Positions 11,166 through 38,320 of a DNA stretch of 64,000 bases are shown piece after piece (position 1 is the first letter of the stretch; every line of letters starts with the position of its first letter). The position numbers were made by a program, and so were the translations under genes. Source of the DNA: Cristatella mucedo (taxonomy: Eukaryota; Bryozoa; Phylactolaemata; Cristatellidae); NCBI GenBank assembly GCA_009760855.2, contig WPIO01000005.1, positions 124,001 to 188,000 of the forward strand, written 5' to 3'. Under the pieces are notes generated by a model. That model made no database searches. It had not been told where the DNA came from and was given only the letters and a program-made list of their open reading frames with translations.

Positions 11166-11814
11166 CTCGTGTTACTATTTAAGAGCCCCCTCTCGCTGAA
11201 AGATTTACGATAATCCAGCTCTTTGCTCGATCGAGATTTTGCGGCATTATTTCGGAGTGTCTTCGTTTAAAGTGTAGACACGGTAATTACGTCGATGCGT
11301 TTGTGTAGCGCCGTAGTTGAACTAAATCTATTTTTCGGCGTCTACTTTTGGCTTGAAAGAAAGAACGCCTACTGATTAGTGCCGGATGTGAGTGGGAGTG
11401 GTAATGCTGGGCAGAGTTGCAGAAGGCAAAGGCAAATTAAGAACTATTCACACGGATCGAGCGAAGGCTGTGAAAAACAGATGAGTTGTAACTTCCTTTG
11501 AAATATCACTTCAGGGGATGTCATGATGTAATTCGGTAGCATACTTCCAACTTGATTCTGAGAACAACCTCGATAGATATTTTGAAAGCCATTACAATAG
11601 TGTAGACGCACATTACCTCCAGAAAGCCAAGGACTCGCGACGTGTGAGTGCTAGAACAGCATGCGTCAGCACTAGGTTTGCTCATCACCTCAGTTATGCC
11701 ATAAAATGAGTCAAAAACGTACGAAAATACAAACCATCGAAGAACTAAAGAATGAAACTCGTCACTTTTTTGCTAGTACGCAGACGCTTGCAAAAAAATG
11801 TAATCCTTGGTTCT

Positions 11815-12000
11815 GTCTAGGCTGGATTATTGCAATTGCATCATAGCTGGGCTATCGGAAAAGCCATTAGGCTGCTTCAGCTGGTAATGAAAATGACTGC
11901 AACGCTTGGTAACAAATCCCTAAGGTTTAGCCGCTTGTATTCTTTGCAGAAGGAGCTGCGATGGCTTCCAGTTTATCCACGATCACGATGTTCAACTAGA
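11815..12000 (+). mobile_element. LINE A-like RT thumb fragment
   Basis: This short piece reads LDYCNCIIAGLSEKAIRLLQ-like in broken frames, then an LxKELRWLP block. It abuts the start of the next LINE A copy, whose sequence begins with earlier RT motifs. It is therefore a separate or rearranged insertion. Confidence 0.65.
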
Positions 12001-13272
12001 ACGATTGAGAACAACGATCGGTCTGGAAGACGAGGCACTGGCGTGGTTTAAATCGTACTTGTCCGATCGTGTTCAATCCGTGTCGTGTGGGGGTCAGCTT
12101 TCACACACGAAACGGGTCACCTGTGGAGACCCTCAAAGGTCTGTCCTCGGTCCCTTGCTGTTCTCCATTTGTACTCAACCTCTGGGAAAAGTGATTAAGG
12201 CCCATGGGATAGGATATCACTTTTATGCTGACGATACTCAGCTGTATTTGTCATTCAAACCCTCGGAATCTGCTGCAGCAACTGAGAAATTGAATGTTTG
12301 CCTTGCCGACAATCGATCCCGGATATCGGAAAGCTTCTTGAAACTAAATGACTATAAAATTTAAGTGCTGCTCATAGCACACCCTAAGCGTGTGGCTGGA
12401 TTAGAAGGTTTTGCTCTTTTAATAGGTGATGCTGTTGTGCGACCATCACCACATGCTCTAAATTTAAGTGTCGTTTTCGACAGCTGCCTAAATTTTAAAA
12501 GCTTCATTCAGAAGACTGCTTCTACAGCTAGCCATCACGTCCGATCCCTATCCAAGATTAGGAGTTGTCTTCCACAGTGGGTTGCAATAAATTTAACAAG
12601 CTTCCTAGTTCTGTCTCGGCTTGATTATTGCAATTCCCTTTTGGCTGGGCTGCCAAAGAAAGCAACTATTCAACTGCAGCTAGCTATAAATATGGCTGCA
12701 AGGCTAGTTTTTAAGTCCCAGAGGTTTGACTACGTGTCTCCTTTGCTAAAAGAGCTAGCATGGTTGCCGGTTGAGCAACGGATACAGAGCAAAGTTCTTA
12801 CGCTGACCCTCAAGACCCGCCACGGCTTGGCTCCTTCGTACCTAGCTGAACTGCTACACCAGTTTCAGCCTCTTCGTGCCCTCAGGTCCTGTGTGGACAA
12901 TACATTAGCTGTTCCATTCCTCCGCTTAAAGGTTGCTTGCGACAGAAGCTTGAGCTCTTCAGATCCTAGACTGTGGAACTTGCTTCCACAATTCTTGTGC
13001 AACGACAGCTACTCTCCCGCTGCCGACTATGGCTCATCTTTTTTCAGCGGTCCTAAGCTGCTACTTCCACCCTACTCACAACCTCAACTTTTCTCCTGAC
13101 TCTGCTATGCTTTCCACTTTCCCTTCGTTACGTGAGACGAAGTCTGTGGGCTACCGAATGCATACCGAAAGCCGCTTAGGCTGTGAGTGCGCTACACAAA
13201 ACTCTCCTGCGTAACATCCACGTAGTCTTTATGGCTTTGTGGAGTTACAGACGGAGATACATTACATTGTTT
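12001..13272 (+). mobile_element. LINE family A, 5'-truncated copy
   Basis: The element reads RLRTTIGLEDEALAWFKSYL, QRSVLGPLLFSICTQ and the catalytic block FYADDTQLYL. A stop at 12362-12364 breaks the frame, and the C-terminal half continues at 12365-13099. It ends GTGGAGTTACAGACGGAG then ACATTACATT, the family A tail. The usual GVPQGSVLG is altered (GDPQRSVLG), so the element is dead. Confidence 0.9.
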
Positions 13273-13277
13273 ATTCA

Positions 13278-13985
13278 AACTGCGATGCAGCGGCCATTTT
13301 CCTAATAACCGGGGCGCAATTGCGGTTTTGATTCCACATATTAAAAATGTGTTCCAGGTTTACCCATCAAAGTTCACGCCATTGCATAGAGGCGTTCTAA
13401 AATGACGGCCTTGAATGGCTGGCCCAGCGAGCCGCCCAGTATATTAGAACTACGATTCAGCTGTCATTTCTACATTTAGCGTCGCGAAAGTGTCACGCTT
13501 TCGTCCCTCTCCATTATATAGAAGGGTGTTCCGAAGAAGCTTCGCATTACTGCATTTGCGAATCCACACATAGAGAGCTTAGTTATGTAATTACACAACA
13601 CATATCACATTCGCGTTCTTTCACAATAGCCTCCAATATCGATCCAGCCCAGTGATCCACGATATATTTTCCAACTGCAACAGAGCTGTCATTTTAACAA
13701 TAAGCGCCGCCGCGAAACTGTGGTTTCTACTTCAAACTATAAAGAATGGTTTACCGGGTTTAACTTCCAAATTTCAAGCCATTGCGCATGCCCGTTCTCA
13801 CGAAATGTTGGCCCCCAATGGCCCGGCCCAGCGAGCTGCACCACATCTTTGAACTACGAACTGGTTGCTGCTATTTCCACAATAAGTGTCGCGCGCAACT
13901 GTGATTTTTATTCCCCATATTTTACAATTGTGTTTAAGGCTTAACCACCAAATTTCGTGCAGTTTCTCTTAAGCGTTCTCGTGCC
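13278..13985. repeat. Degenerate ~170-180 bp tandem repeat
   Basis: Diverged units begin near 13278, 13448, 13673 and 13852, each opening AACT(G/A)C(G/A)A followed by a GCTGTCATTT-like block. Units share AATAAG(C/T)G(T/C)CGC, a TTTACC..CAAA(T/G)TTC block and GGCCCAGCGAGC. The second unit is truncated. No coding capacity is seen. Confidence 0.7.
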
Positions 13986-13999
13986 ATGGCATCAAATAG

Positions 14000-15600
14000 T
14001 AATAATATGAATGCATTTGATAAAGCACCCTCAGAGAACTCAATCTCTTTCTGGGCGCTTTACAATTGCTGCAAAGGAAGAGCGATCGGATGGTTTGTGG
14101 TAGCATGCTCAATAAACAACAAGACTGACATGCTTAGGAGTGACTTTCACAGGGTCAGCTTGCCAGTGGGGTTAGTGGCAGCATGCAATGTCAGCACACA
14201 TAAGCACATAAAGGACGGAGCACAGGGACCCGCTAAATGCTGTGACAAATAGATGCGTTTTAGTTTCCCTTTAAATGTGCTCAAGTCAGGGGATGTCGTG
14301 ACAGAAGTCGGTTGGAGTGAGTTCCAGGCTTTGGGAGCATACGAACTAAACGCATGGTCTCCAAAGAATTTGAGGTTTGTACGAGGTATAGGTAAACAGT
14401 TAGATTCCGAAAGGCAGGTGGTACGATGCTTAGTGGGTAGTAAATCTGATAGGTAAGCTGGAGCCAAAGCAGGAAGCAACCTAAAAGTGAATGATAAGAC
14501 CTTGAAGTCGATGTGCTGCTTGACTGGGAGCCAGTGCAGGTCGGCAAGAAGTGGTGTGATTTGGCAACTACGACGCTCACGACAAACAAGCCCGGCTGCT
14601 GAGTTTTGCATCAGCTTTAAGCGCCTGAGTGCACATGCCAGTAGGCCAGCAAGCAGTGAGCTGCAGAAGTCGAGAGACGGGATGTTACAAATGCATGGAC
14701 CAACTTAGACGTGGTATCCTTATCTAAACAAGCCCGAATTTGAGCAATGTTATGTATCTGAAAGTAGGCAGATTTGACTGTGGTGCTGATGCGGTTGTCT
14801 AATGAAAGGTCACTTTGGAAGATGACACCTAGATTTTCTGCAGATTCAACAGGAGATATGCCGGCAGAGCCTATTTTGAGCGTTAAACTTTCCAATCTCT
14901 GAATCACACTTGATTTTCTCATAATTAGTAAGTTGGTTTAATCATAATTCAATTTAAGAACATTTGCTGCTATTCGTGTGTGAATGTCATTAGTGCATTC
15001 AGCAAGGGAGTTGAGAGTTCGTGCTTGCGGACTGGGAGAGATCAAAGCAAAGGTACAACCGGTCGTCCGCATAGAAGTTGAATGACTAATTTTAGCTAAT
15101 GGCATATTTATGACGTTAGTTGTGCAGATCAGCAGCAGATTAATGCATCGTAGAACCAGGACAGTGGCAATAGGGTCCAAAGGACTAGTTGTATTTTTTC
15201 ATTGAGAAATGAACTTCTGAACGAGGTCACTAGTGACCTCCTTGAATGTAGACATTGAGGTGCTGCATAGAATTGGGGAACAGCATTCCAGGGGGCTGCT
15301 GCCATCGCAGGGATGGACTCCCTGATCTTGTCTATCTTCTGGACAAAGAAGCTAGAGAAAAAATCCACTAGATCACCGGGATTATTTGGTTAGGCGCTAG
15401 CCTGAGAGTGGTTGAGTAGGTGGTTGATCGTCGACATCAACATTTTTGGATTGTGCATCTGTGATTCAACAATGTTCTTATAGAAGCTAGACTTGGCCTT
15501 TGCTAGAATGGATTGGTACGATCTACAGTAGTCCTCGCATGCCTGTCGATGGACAGTCAGTCCTGATCTTGTGTGTGCTTTTCTCAAGCTTGTGCTTAGT
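14000..15600 (-). mobile_element. LINE family B, internally deleted copy
   Basis: The 3' half matches the 10.2-kb copy (CRERRSCQITPLLADLHWLP, FSSYAPKAWNS) with tail hairpin and ATT-like end. Further 5' the minus strand reads VDFFSSFFVQKIDKIRESI (15129-15368) and KAKSSFYKNIVESQ..STINHLLNH (15390-15587). These are the segments between endonuclease and RT. The central RT with its FADD/YADD block is missing, so most of the RT core is deleted near 14940-15130. Confidence 0.85.
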
Positions 15601-16778
15601 AGACATAGCTAGTTTATTGTTTGTGGTAAACCTTAGGTCATATGGGTAAGGGCGCTTCAAGACCGTTCGCTCCAACAGCCCAGCACAGCCGGCAGCCCTG
15701 CAATTTCGAACGGCGATACACTGCCATTTCCGAAGTCGGCTTTAACAAATTTCGCATTTAAGTCATCGCTACTCCACCCTGCAATGCAAGATATCAAATG
15801 AACTTTGAATGTCATTCGGCACTCTTGTTCTAGTGCAAATGGGGTCCACCGGCCGACCAATCACTTGATTGGTGATCTTCGGGATTAGCGTGTTAGACTT
15901 AAAACTAATCCTAGGGCGATCACTAACGAATCCTTATTTTCATATTCCTGACAACGCAGACTCTACCTAAATTTAATATTAATATGTAGTCCAGATTTTC
16001 TGCGGCCGTGTAATATTAGATCACCTAACTCTAAATTAGAGCTTCTGCTGGGGCAGAAGTTTTACAGTGCTTTATCTTGCTTATGCACATTCAGGGATAC
16101 ATACGGGTATATGTGAGTCTAGCAAATACAGCGTCATGAAATTCTTGCATGGCAAAACTTTCCACGTAAAGTAATAGGCTACGAGCAGTTCTGGAATATA
16201 TTGCACACGGCATGGCAATGCATCAATAGTGTTCGTGCCTCGATGTAACTCGATTTTCCTTAAGCGCATGTGCATATTAAATAACATCTATGGAATTAAA
16301 TCCTCAAAACAATGATAGTAGAAATTTTGTAGATTTTTTCTCGTCGAATTCTGGCAGGCATTCTACTTTATTGATCGTCGGTACCTGCTGAGTCAATGAA
16401 CAACAATCGATCTGATGGGGCTGGGCTCTGGCAGGAGCGGGGCTCGGGCAGAATTTGAATCGTACATGTGCGCCTGGCTCAAAACCTTGTTTGTGACGCT
16501 CATATCTCATAACTGGCCCGCCACTTGCGTTGTTCCGGGATGAGTCTGTGTTTGGTTCCCTGCTGCTCTCTATTTTATTGTAAATCTTGGGCAGGTAATC
16601 AGTGGACTGTCTGGTCTGCCTAGCAGAGCCAGCTGGTAGCAGTTTCATTCTGTGCTGCAGTGCTGACCTGCTGTAAGTTTTTGGTTCCCTCTGTCATCCA
16701 AGCGCACACCATCTCTACCAGCAGAATCCTCGGCAAATGAAAATAATCCCATTCCTGTTTGTTTTCAGCGGTGAAGCT
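15601..16778. other. Spacer with no recognised gene
   Basis: A 114-codon minus-strand frame at 16304-16648 and a 67-codon one at 15657-15860 resemble nothing known. No repeat family is recognised. Confidence 0.4.
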
Positions 16779-17141
16779 CTGAGAGAGAGAGAGAGAGAGA
16801 CAGAGAGACAGAGAGACAGGGAGACAGAGAGACAGAGAGACAGAGAGACAGAGACAGCGAGACAGAGAGACAGAGAGACAGAGACACAGAGACACAGAGA
16901 CACAGAGACACAGAGACACAGAGACACAGAGACACAGAGACACAGAGACACAGAGACACAGAGACACAGAGACACAGAGACACAGAGACACAGAGACACA
17001 GAGACATAGAGACACAGAGACACAGAGACACAGAGACACAGAAACATAGAGACACAGAGACACTGAGACACAGAGACAGAGAGACAGAGAGACAGAGAGA
17101 CAGAGAGACAGAGAGACAGAGAGACAGAGAGACAGAGAGAC

Positions 17142-17190
<49 letters not shown>

Positions 17191-17392
17191 CAGAGAGAGA
17201 GAGAGAGAGACAGAGAGACAGAGACACAGAGACACAGAGACACAGAGACACAGAGACACAGAGACACAGAGACACAGAGACACAGAGACAGAGAGACAGA
17301 GAGACAGAGAGACAGAGAGACAGAGAGACAGAGAGACAGAGAGACAGAGAGACAGAGAGACAGAGAGACAGAGAGACAGAGAGACAGAGAAA
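16779..17392. repeat. (GAGACA/GACA)n satellite tract
   Basis: About 610 bp of GA-rich repeats alternate between blocks of the 8-mer CAGAGAGA and blocks of the 6-mer GAGACA/CAGAGACA. There are a few point variants (GACATAGA, GACACTGA). Long open frames here are low-complexity artefacts. Confidence 0.97.
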
Positions 17393-17639
17393 TATAATCT
17401 GTAGGCCTTAGCTAGTGTCGTTGAGTACATAGATGAGAAGCTCTATATACAGAGCACACCAGGACCCGAAATACACCATCAGCTGCTGTAGTCAAATGTA
17501 GCAGAATTCTATCCTTGCTGTGCCCATCGGGCAGTCAATATTCTGCCACTCTGTCCCCCTGTAACTCCAGTCACTCAGTATGCTGACTGCTGTCAAATAT
17601 GGTCTAATAGTATTTTGTACACGTGGCCCGGGAAGATGC

Positions 17640-17690
17640 ATGCAATGTAATGTATCTCCGTCTGCAACTCCACGAAGACTATGCTGATTG
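17640..17690 (-). mobile_element. LINE family A tail remnant
   Basis: The sequence AATGTAATGTATCTCCGTCT followed by GCAACTCCACGAAGAC is the antisense of the family A 3' end. A 192-codon frame (17492-18070, minus) runs through this remnant, so it is probably not a gene. Confidence 0.75.
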
Positions 17691-18640
17691 AGATAGAGAA
17701 AATACTGTCCATTCCCGGCGGAACTCTGCCGTAATTTTCCTGTGTACACGTGCATCAGCTGCCCCCAGCAGTGGGGGCAGCTGGGGCGGGGCAGCACCGC
17801 ATCCGGCGGATACCTGTAGTTTGCTGCACCTACGCCCAAGACTTTCGACCACGAATTGCTGACTGAAGCTAACGAGTGTTTGAGGTCTCGCCTGTGGAGC
17901 CGACAGAGGTTTCGCTGCTGCCACCGCGAATGACGAGTTCTGCCACTAGGAAGGAGTGGCTGGTCGCCGTGACTGTAGCCTAGGCTAGCCGGCAGCCATG
18001 GCTCGTGTAGGTTGTTGTTACCGTAAGAGACTTTGGTTGCCTGTTTGTGTATCAGCATTCGGCCAGCCATTTGATCATCACACTCTCAAGTGGAGAAGTT
18101 GTGGTGGCTGAAGAATTCTTCTTTTAGCAGCTGTATTCGTAGCGGGAACCCTTGTGGTATGCAGTTCGTGAGCAGCTTAAAGCTGAGAGAATTAAAAAGA
18201 CGTGCCTACTCCTGCATGACGCAGAGACCATCTGTGAAGTCACAAGCCAGATACAATCAGGATTCCAGACTCCACAAGAACTCAAAAGGGAGCTCGGAGA
18301 TTGGGAAAGTGCAGCGTTCGACAAATAGCCGATAGTAAGACCACAATTTTAACGATGAAGAGTCGGGAAACCTGGAAAGCAGGGCTCAAAGGCATCCAGC
18401 TCCGTTGCATGCCCACTGGTTATGCAATCGTAAGGTAGCGGCAGGAACTTATTTAGCATTTATATATCAACGAAACAATAGTCCTCATTGCTCTCTTACT
18501 TAATGTCTATTACTAAGCCTGCTTCGATGCCGTACGCATTTAGCAAACAGAAGTTCATAAGCCGCGGCACATCGAGTTCGCTTCCGAGCATTCCTTGTTC
18601 GTTGCAAAACTCTTCCTAAAAACAAAGTTTTTTCCCAAGC
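17691..18640. other. Spacer with no recognised gene
   Basis: This stretch contains much of the 192-codon minus-strand frame at 17492-18070, with PSCPHCWGQL as its only notable cysteine pair. I do not recognise it, and its end overlaps a LINE tail. Confidence 0.35.
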
Positions 18641-18725
18641 AGCAAATGTAAATTGCCTAGAAAGAGATTGAGTTGTCTGAGGGTGCTATATCAAATGTAT
18701 TATTAATATTATTATTACTATATGG
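18640..18725 (+). mobile_element. LINE family B 3' tail
   Basis: The segment GCAAATGTAAATTGCCTAGA, then AAGAGATTGAGTTGTCTGAG, then a decayed (ATT)n is a tail-only insertion. Confidence 0.85.
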
Positions 18726-19247
18726 AGAGGAGGAAAGAGAGAGGAGAGAAAGCTGATGCACACTAGTGCCGCTTATTTGGTTTTGACGATGGATTTGATG
18801 TGGCCAGCTATCGCTAACGGTGTGAAACATTGTTAGTTATCAATAAGGTATAGTAGATTCGGGTCCCACTTTTTGGCCAGATGCTCATGACTTAGCCAAA
18901 ATAACTCCACGCGAGATAGAGACGTGGCGGTTGAACTCTGGCCTGCAAGTCTCACAGCACTCCGCGTAATTTATCATCAAAAGCACATGGGGTTGCTGAG
19001 GATGCCTAGTCAAGGAAACGGCCAAGAACACATGGCTGGCAGCTTGCGGTGTAAACATGGCCAAAATTATAGAAGTGCCGAGTCTTCGTTTTGCTGCAGG
19101 GCAATGCAACTTCGAAGTCACGCGGTATGCCCTGGCAATTTACTGCCAGGCTTAGCGTAAGTGCATCAAGTCTAGGCTACTTTCTGGACGAAATCAAGAG
19201 GAGGACAGCCAAATTAGCTCACACGCTTATGACGACATAACTTCTAC

Positions 19248-19400
19248 ATAAATCCGAGCCGTGATGGCACACTGGGTAAGGCGGTTGCTTTCACGACCTC
19301 GGCCCCTAGGTCGTGGGCTCGATTCCTGTGGTGGGTGATTCTTTATCGCCACTGCAAGCTGTGGTGATAGCCGTAAAGGCTCTTCTGTCGCTATACAAAA
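19248..19400 (+). mobile_element. tRNA-derived SINE, family SINE2
   Basis: An A-box-like GTGATGGCACACTGGGTAAG is followed by a B-box GGGCTCGATTCC at tRNA spacing. The shared body is CTGCAAGCTGTGGTGATAGC then AAGGCTCTT. This is the clearest plus-strand copy of the family. Confidence 0.75.
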
Positions 19401-19454
19401 AAGAGGCTGTTTAATCAGCTAGGATTTCTTTATATTCAGGACTATTTTCCTGAA

Positions 19455-19945
19455 TAAATATGTTTCTACAGCTGGTGCAAGCTCAGCAGCTCATCATCGT
19501 CTTTCGTCGCCTACGGTGCGGTCACATCGAGCTACTTCTGTCTGAGCATCACTGGCTCCTTGTCAATCGTCGAATTGTCTTTGATTGTCTCCCCTGTCTC
19601 TGGCTCACAAGTCGCTTGACGATCCGCTTGCTAGTCTTCGCAGCTCACACACACACAGGCGCGTCACACACTTCCTCGGCTGCCAGTCGTCTGGCCATCC
19701 CTCGCAGTAAATTGAATTTATCTTGTGATCGGGTGCCCTAGTTCGTGTGCACCAAGAGTCTGGAACTCGCTTCTTCAAGCTTCAATCGCTGCCTGCAATC
19801 GCTTTGCAGCGCGTGTCTCATGTCTCAGCCAAAGAGGCGTCCGATCTACTCTCAGCTTTCCCATCGCCCCAGTGAACACCGCGCGTCATTTTCGTTCCGC
19901 TTCGGATGTTGTTCGTGCTCTCCTGCACATGTGACTTCGGCGCAT
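19455..19945 (+). mobile_element. Highly degraded LINE RT C-terminus
   Basis: Broken frames read LQLVQ, HIELLLSEHHWLLVNRRI, ASRLAIPRSKLNLSCDR and SCAPRVWNSL. This is the order typical of an L2/CR1 RT C-terminus, but it is far more diverged than families A and B here. Confidence 0.65.
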
Positions 19946-20809
19946 GTGTGACACTGATATGCGACGCCGAGGTCCAACTAATCACTAGCACTGAGTGCGT
20001 TCGTGCGGTATTTATCATGCTGGCAGGACTCGGACCCACTCGAACCCGATTAGTGTACCTGAGCGAGCGCCTCAGCCTGAGCCAGCTCCGCCACGAATCA
20101 TCGGCGTCGGTCGCGAAAAGCAAGTGCTGCAGAAATAACTTAGACTCGGGCTGGATGACGTTTTTTCCCAAAGGCCATTCGAGCACGGCTAAACGATTTG
20201 AAGGCTCCGAGTGAGCTGCAGAGGGCCGCTGCCTCGGCCGCGGGCGACAAGCAATGTTGCCGCGACAATAAGACATTGGACATTAATATAGTGACTCGAC
20301 TAAAGACATTAATGTAGTGACGCCACCAACATGCTGGCCGTCGTCGCCAGATCGCCTGAACTTCGCGGCTACGGTCTCGCCCGCAGGCGTCGGTATAGCG
20401 TGCGGCTCTCTGCGGTTGCCTCGGCGGTTCGGGCGCGCCGCCGCATCGCTCTGCCGACGCGGCGAATCTCGAGTCGTTCCCGACAAGCCGCCGTTCGCGG
20501 CCATTCGCTCAAGGCTCGCCCTTCGATCGAAGGGTCGATAGCCGCTGAATCGGCCGTCGGAGAAACAATGCCCCCGCCGCGGCTGGCCATTTACGGCGGC
20601 ACTTATGCGCGACGTCCTCCTTTCAAGCGGCGCTCGCGCCGACAGCGACCGAGACAATCCTCGAGAGCCGCGGCCATCGATCTGGCGACGACGACGGCGG
20701 CGGCGCAGCAGTTTCGCGGGCGCTTCTCTGGCGAAGAGGTTCGCGAGCTTTGGCGGCCGGCGTTCGTGCCAGCAGCAGCAAGCAAGCAAGCACCTGTCGG
20801 CGGAGGAGG

Positions 20810-36907
<16,098 letters not shown>

Positions 36908-36942
36908 GCGCCAGCTGACGGAGGCGATCGAGGACGGCATTT

Positions 36943-36943
36943 C

Positions 36944-36983
<40 letters not shown>

Positions 36984-36985
36984 AA
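36943..36985. repeat. Short (GA)n tract after PKD2 stop
   Basis: About 40 bp of GAGA, in the presumed 3' UTR. Confidence 0.9.
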
Positions 36986-37356
36986 AGACGCACACTTGAA
37001 ATGCGCAACGCGCACGCGCTCGGTCGAACGCCGGCGGCGTCGACTCTCTGCCCGGAGCTGCCATCGCTCGACGCGCGAGCGCTGCACCGCCGCACGCGTC
37101 GCGCCCCGACTTTCTATTTTCCGCCACGTCGCTGCCTCCTCCTCTCCCTTTGCGCTCTCGCGTAGCCTGCTGGTGCGCCGACCTCCTTCGGCGGCGGCTG
37201 CCTCGCGGACTCCTCCTTTCGCGTGCTAACAAAATTATTTCCGCGAGCTGCCACATTTCGGCGTCTGACGAGTGGCCGACCATTGCGACAAGCTTTTGTT
37301 TAAAGCGCTTTTTAATGATGATAGTCATACATAATGCCGTCCATCGGTAAGTTTCT

Positions 37357-37362
37357 ATTAAA
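37357..37362 (+). promoter_or_regulatory. Possible poly(A) signal ATTAAA for PKD2 copy 2
   Basis: ATTAAA lies about 450 bp after the inferred stop and just before a long purine tract. It is the first reasonable hexamer I see. Weak evidence. Confidence 0.25.
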
Positions 37363-37414
37363 CGATTTCCTTCAGTCGTCGATGCGACAGAGCTGCGGTT
37401 CTCGGCACCTCACA

Positions 37415-37558
37415 TAGAGAGAGGGTAGCGGATGAGGAAGATGTACGAGAGAGAAAAAGCGCGGGCGTTAGGTAGGGTGGGATGAAGAGAGATTAAGAGA
37501 GAGCAAAGGAGAGAGAGCAAGGGAGAGAGACAGGGAGCAAGAGAGAGAGAGACACAGA

Positions 37559-37608
<50 letters not shown>

Positions 37609-37692
37609 GAGAGACGGAGAGAGAGACAGAGAGAGAGCAAGAGAGAGAGAGCAAGAGAGAGAGAGAGAGCAAGAGAGAGAGAGAGAGAGCGC

Positions 37693-37760
<68 letters not shown>

Positions 37761-38102
37761 GGAGAGGGATAGAGAGCAAGGAAGAGAGAGAGAGAGAGCA
37801 AGGAAGATTAAGAGAGCAAGAGAGACAGAGAGAGACAACGAGAGAGACAGAGAGCAAGAGAAAGAGAGAGAGCAAGAGAGAGAGAGGGAGCAAGAGAGAG
37901 AGCAAGAGAGAGAGAGAGCTGGAGAGAGATAGAGAGCAAGGAAGAGAGAGAGAGCGAGAGAGAGAGAGAGCAAAGGAGAGAGAGCAAGGGAGAGAGACAG
38001 AGAGCAAGAGAGATAGAGAGAGACACAGAGAGAGACGGAGAGAGAGACAGAGAGCAATAGAAAGAAAGAGGTGGAGCAAGAGAGAGAGAGAGAGAGAGAG
38101 AG

Positions 38103-38141
<39 letters not shown>

Positions 38142-38320
38142 AAGAGAGAGAGAGAGCAAGAGAGAGAGAGCAAGAGAGAGAGAGAGAGCAAGAGAGAGAG
38201 CAAGAGAGAGAGAACATGAGAGAGAGCTGGAGAGGGATAGAGAGCAAGGAATAGAGAGAGAGAGGGAGAGATGGAGAGCAAAGAGAGAAAGAAGAGAGAG
38301 ACAGTCGACGGAGAAGGGAT
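37415..38320. repeat. ~900-bp purine (GAGA/GAGCAA) tract
   Basis: A purine strand with recurring GAGCAAGAGA and GAGCTGGAGAGGGATAGAGA words, the latter in three copies. Opposite-strand frames of about 400 codons here are low-complexity Ser/Leu artefacts. Confidence 0.95.

Noticed and set aside
16620-17430. Ser/Leu/Cys-repeat frames
   Set aside because: They are translation of the GAGACA satellite in several frames.
17492-18070. 192-codon minus-strand gene
   Set aside because: Part of it translates a LINE A tail, and no family resemblance or splice support is seen.
19250-19340. tRNA gene
   Set aside because: Same reasoning. It is a SINE2 head with body, found in several diverged copies.
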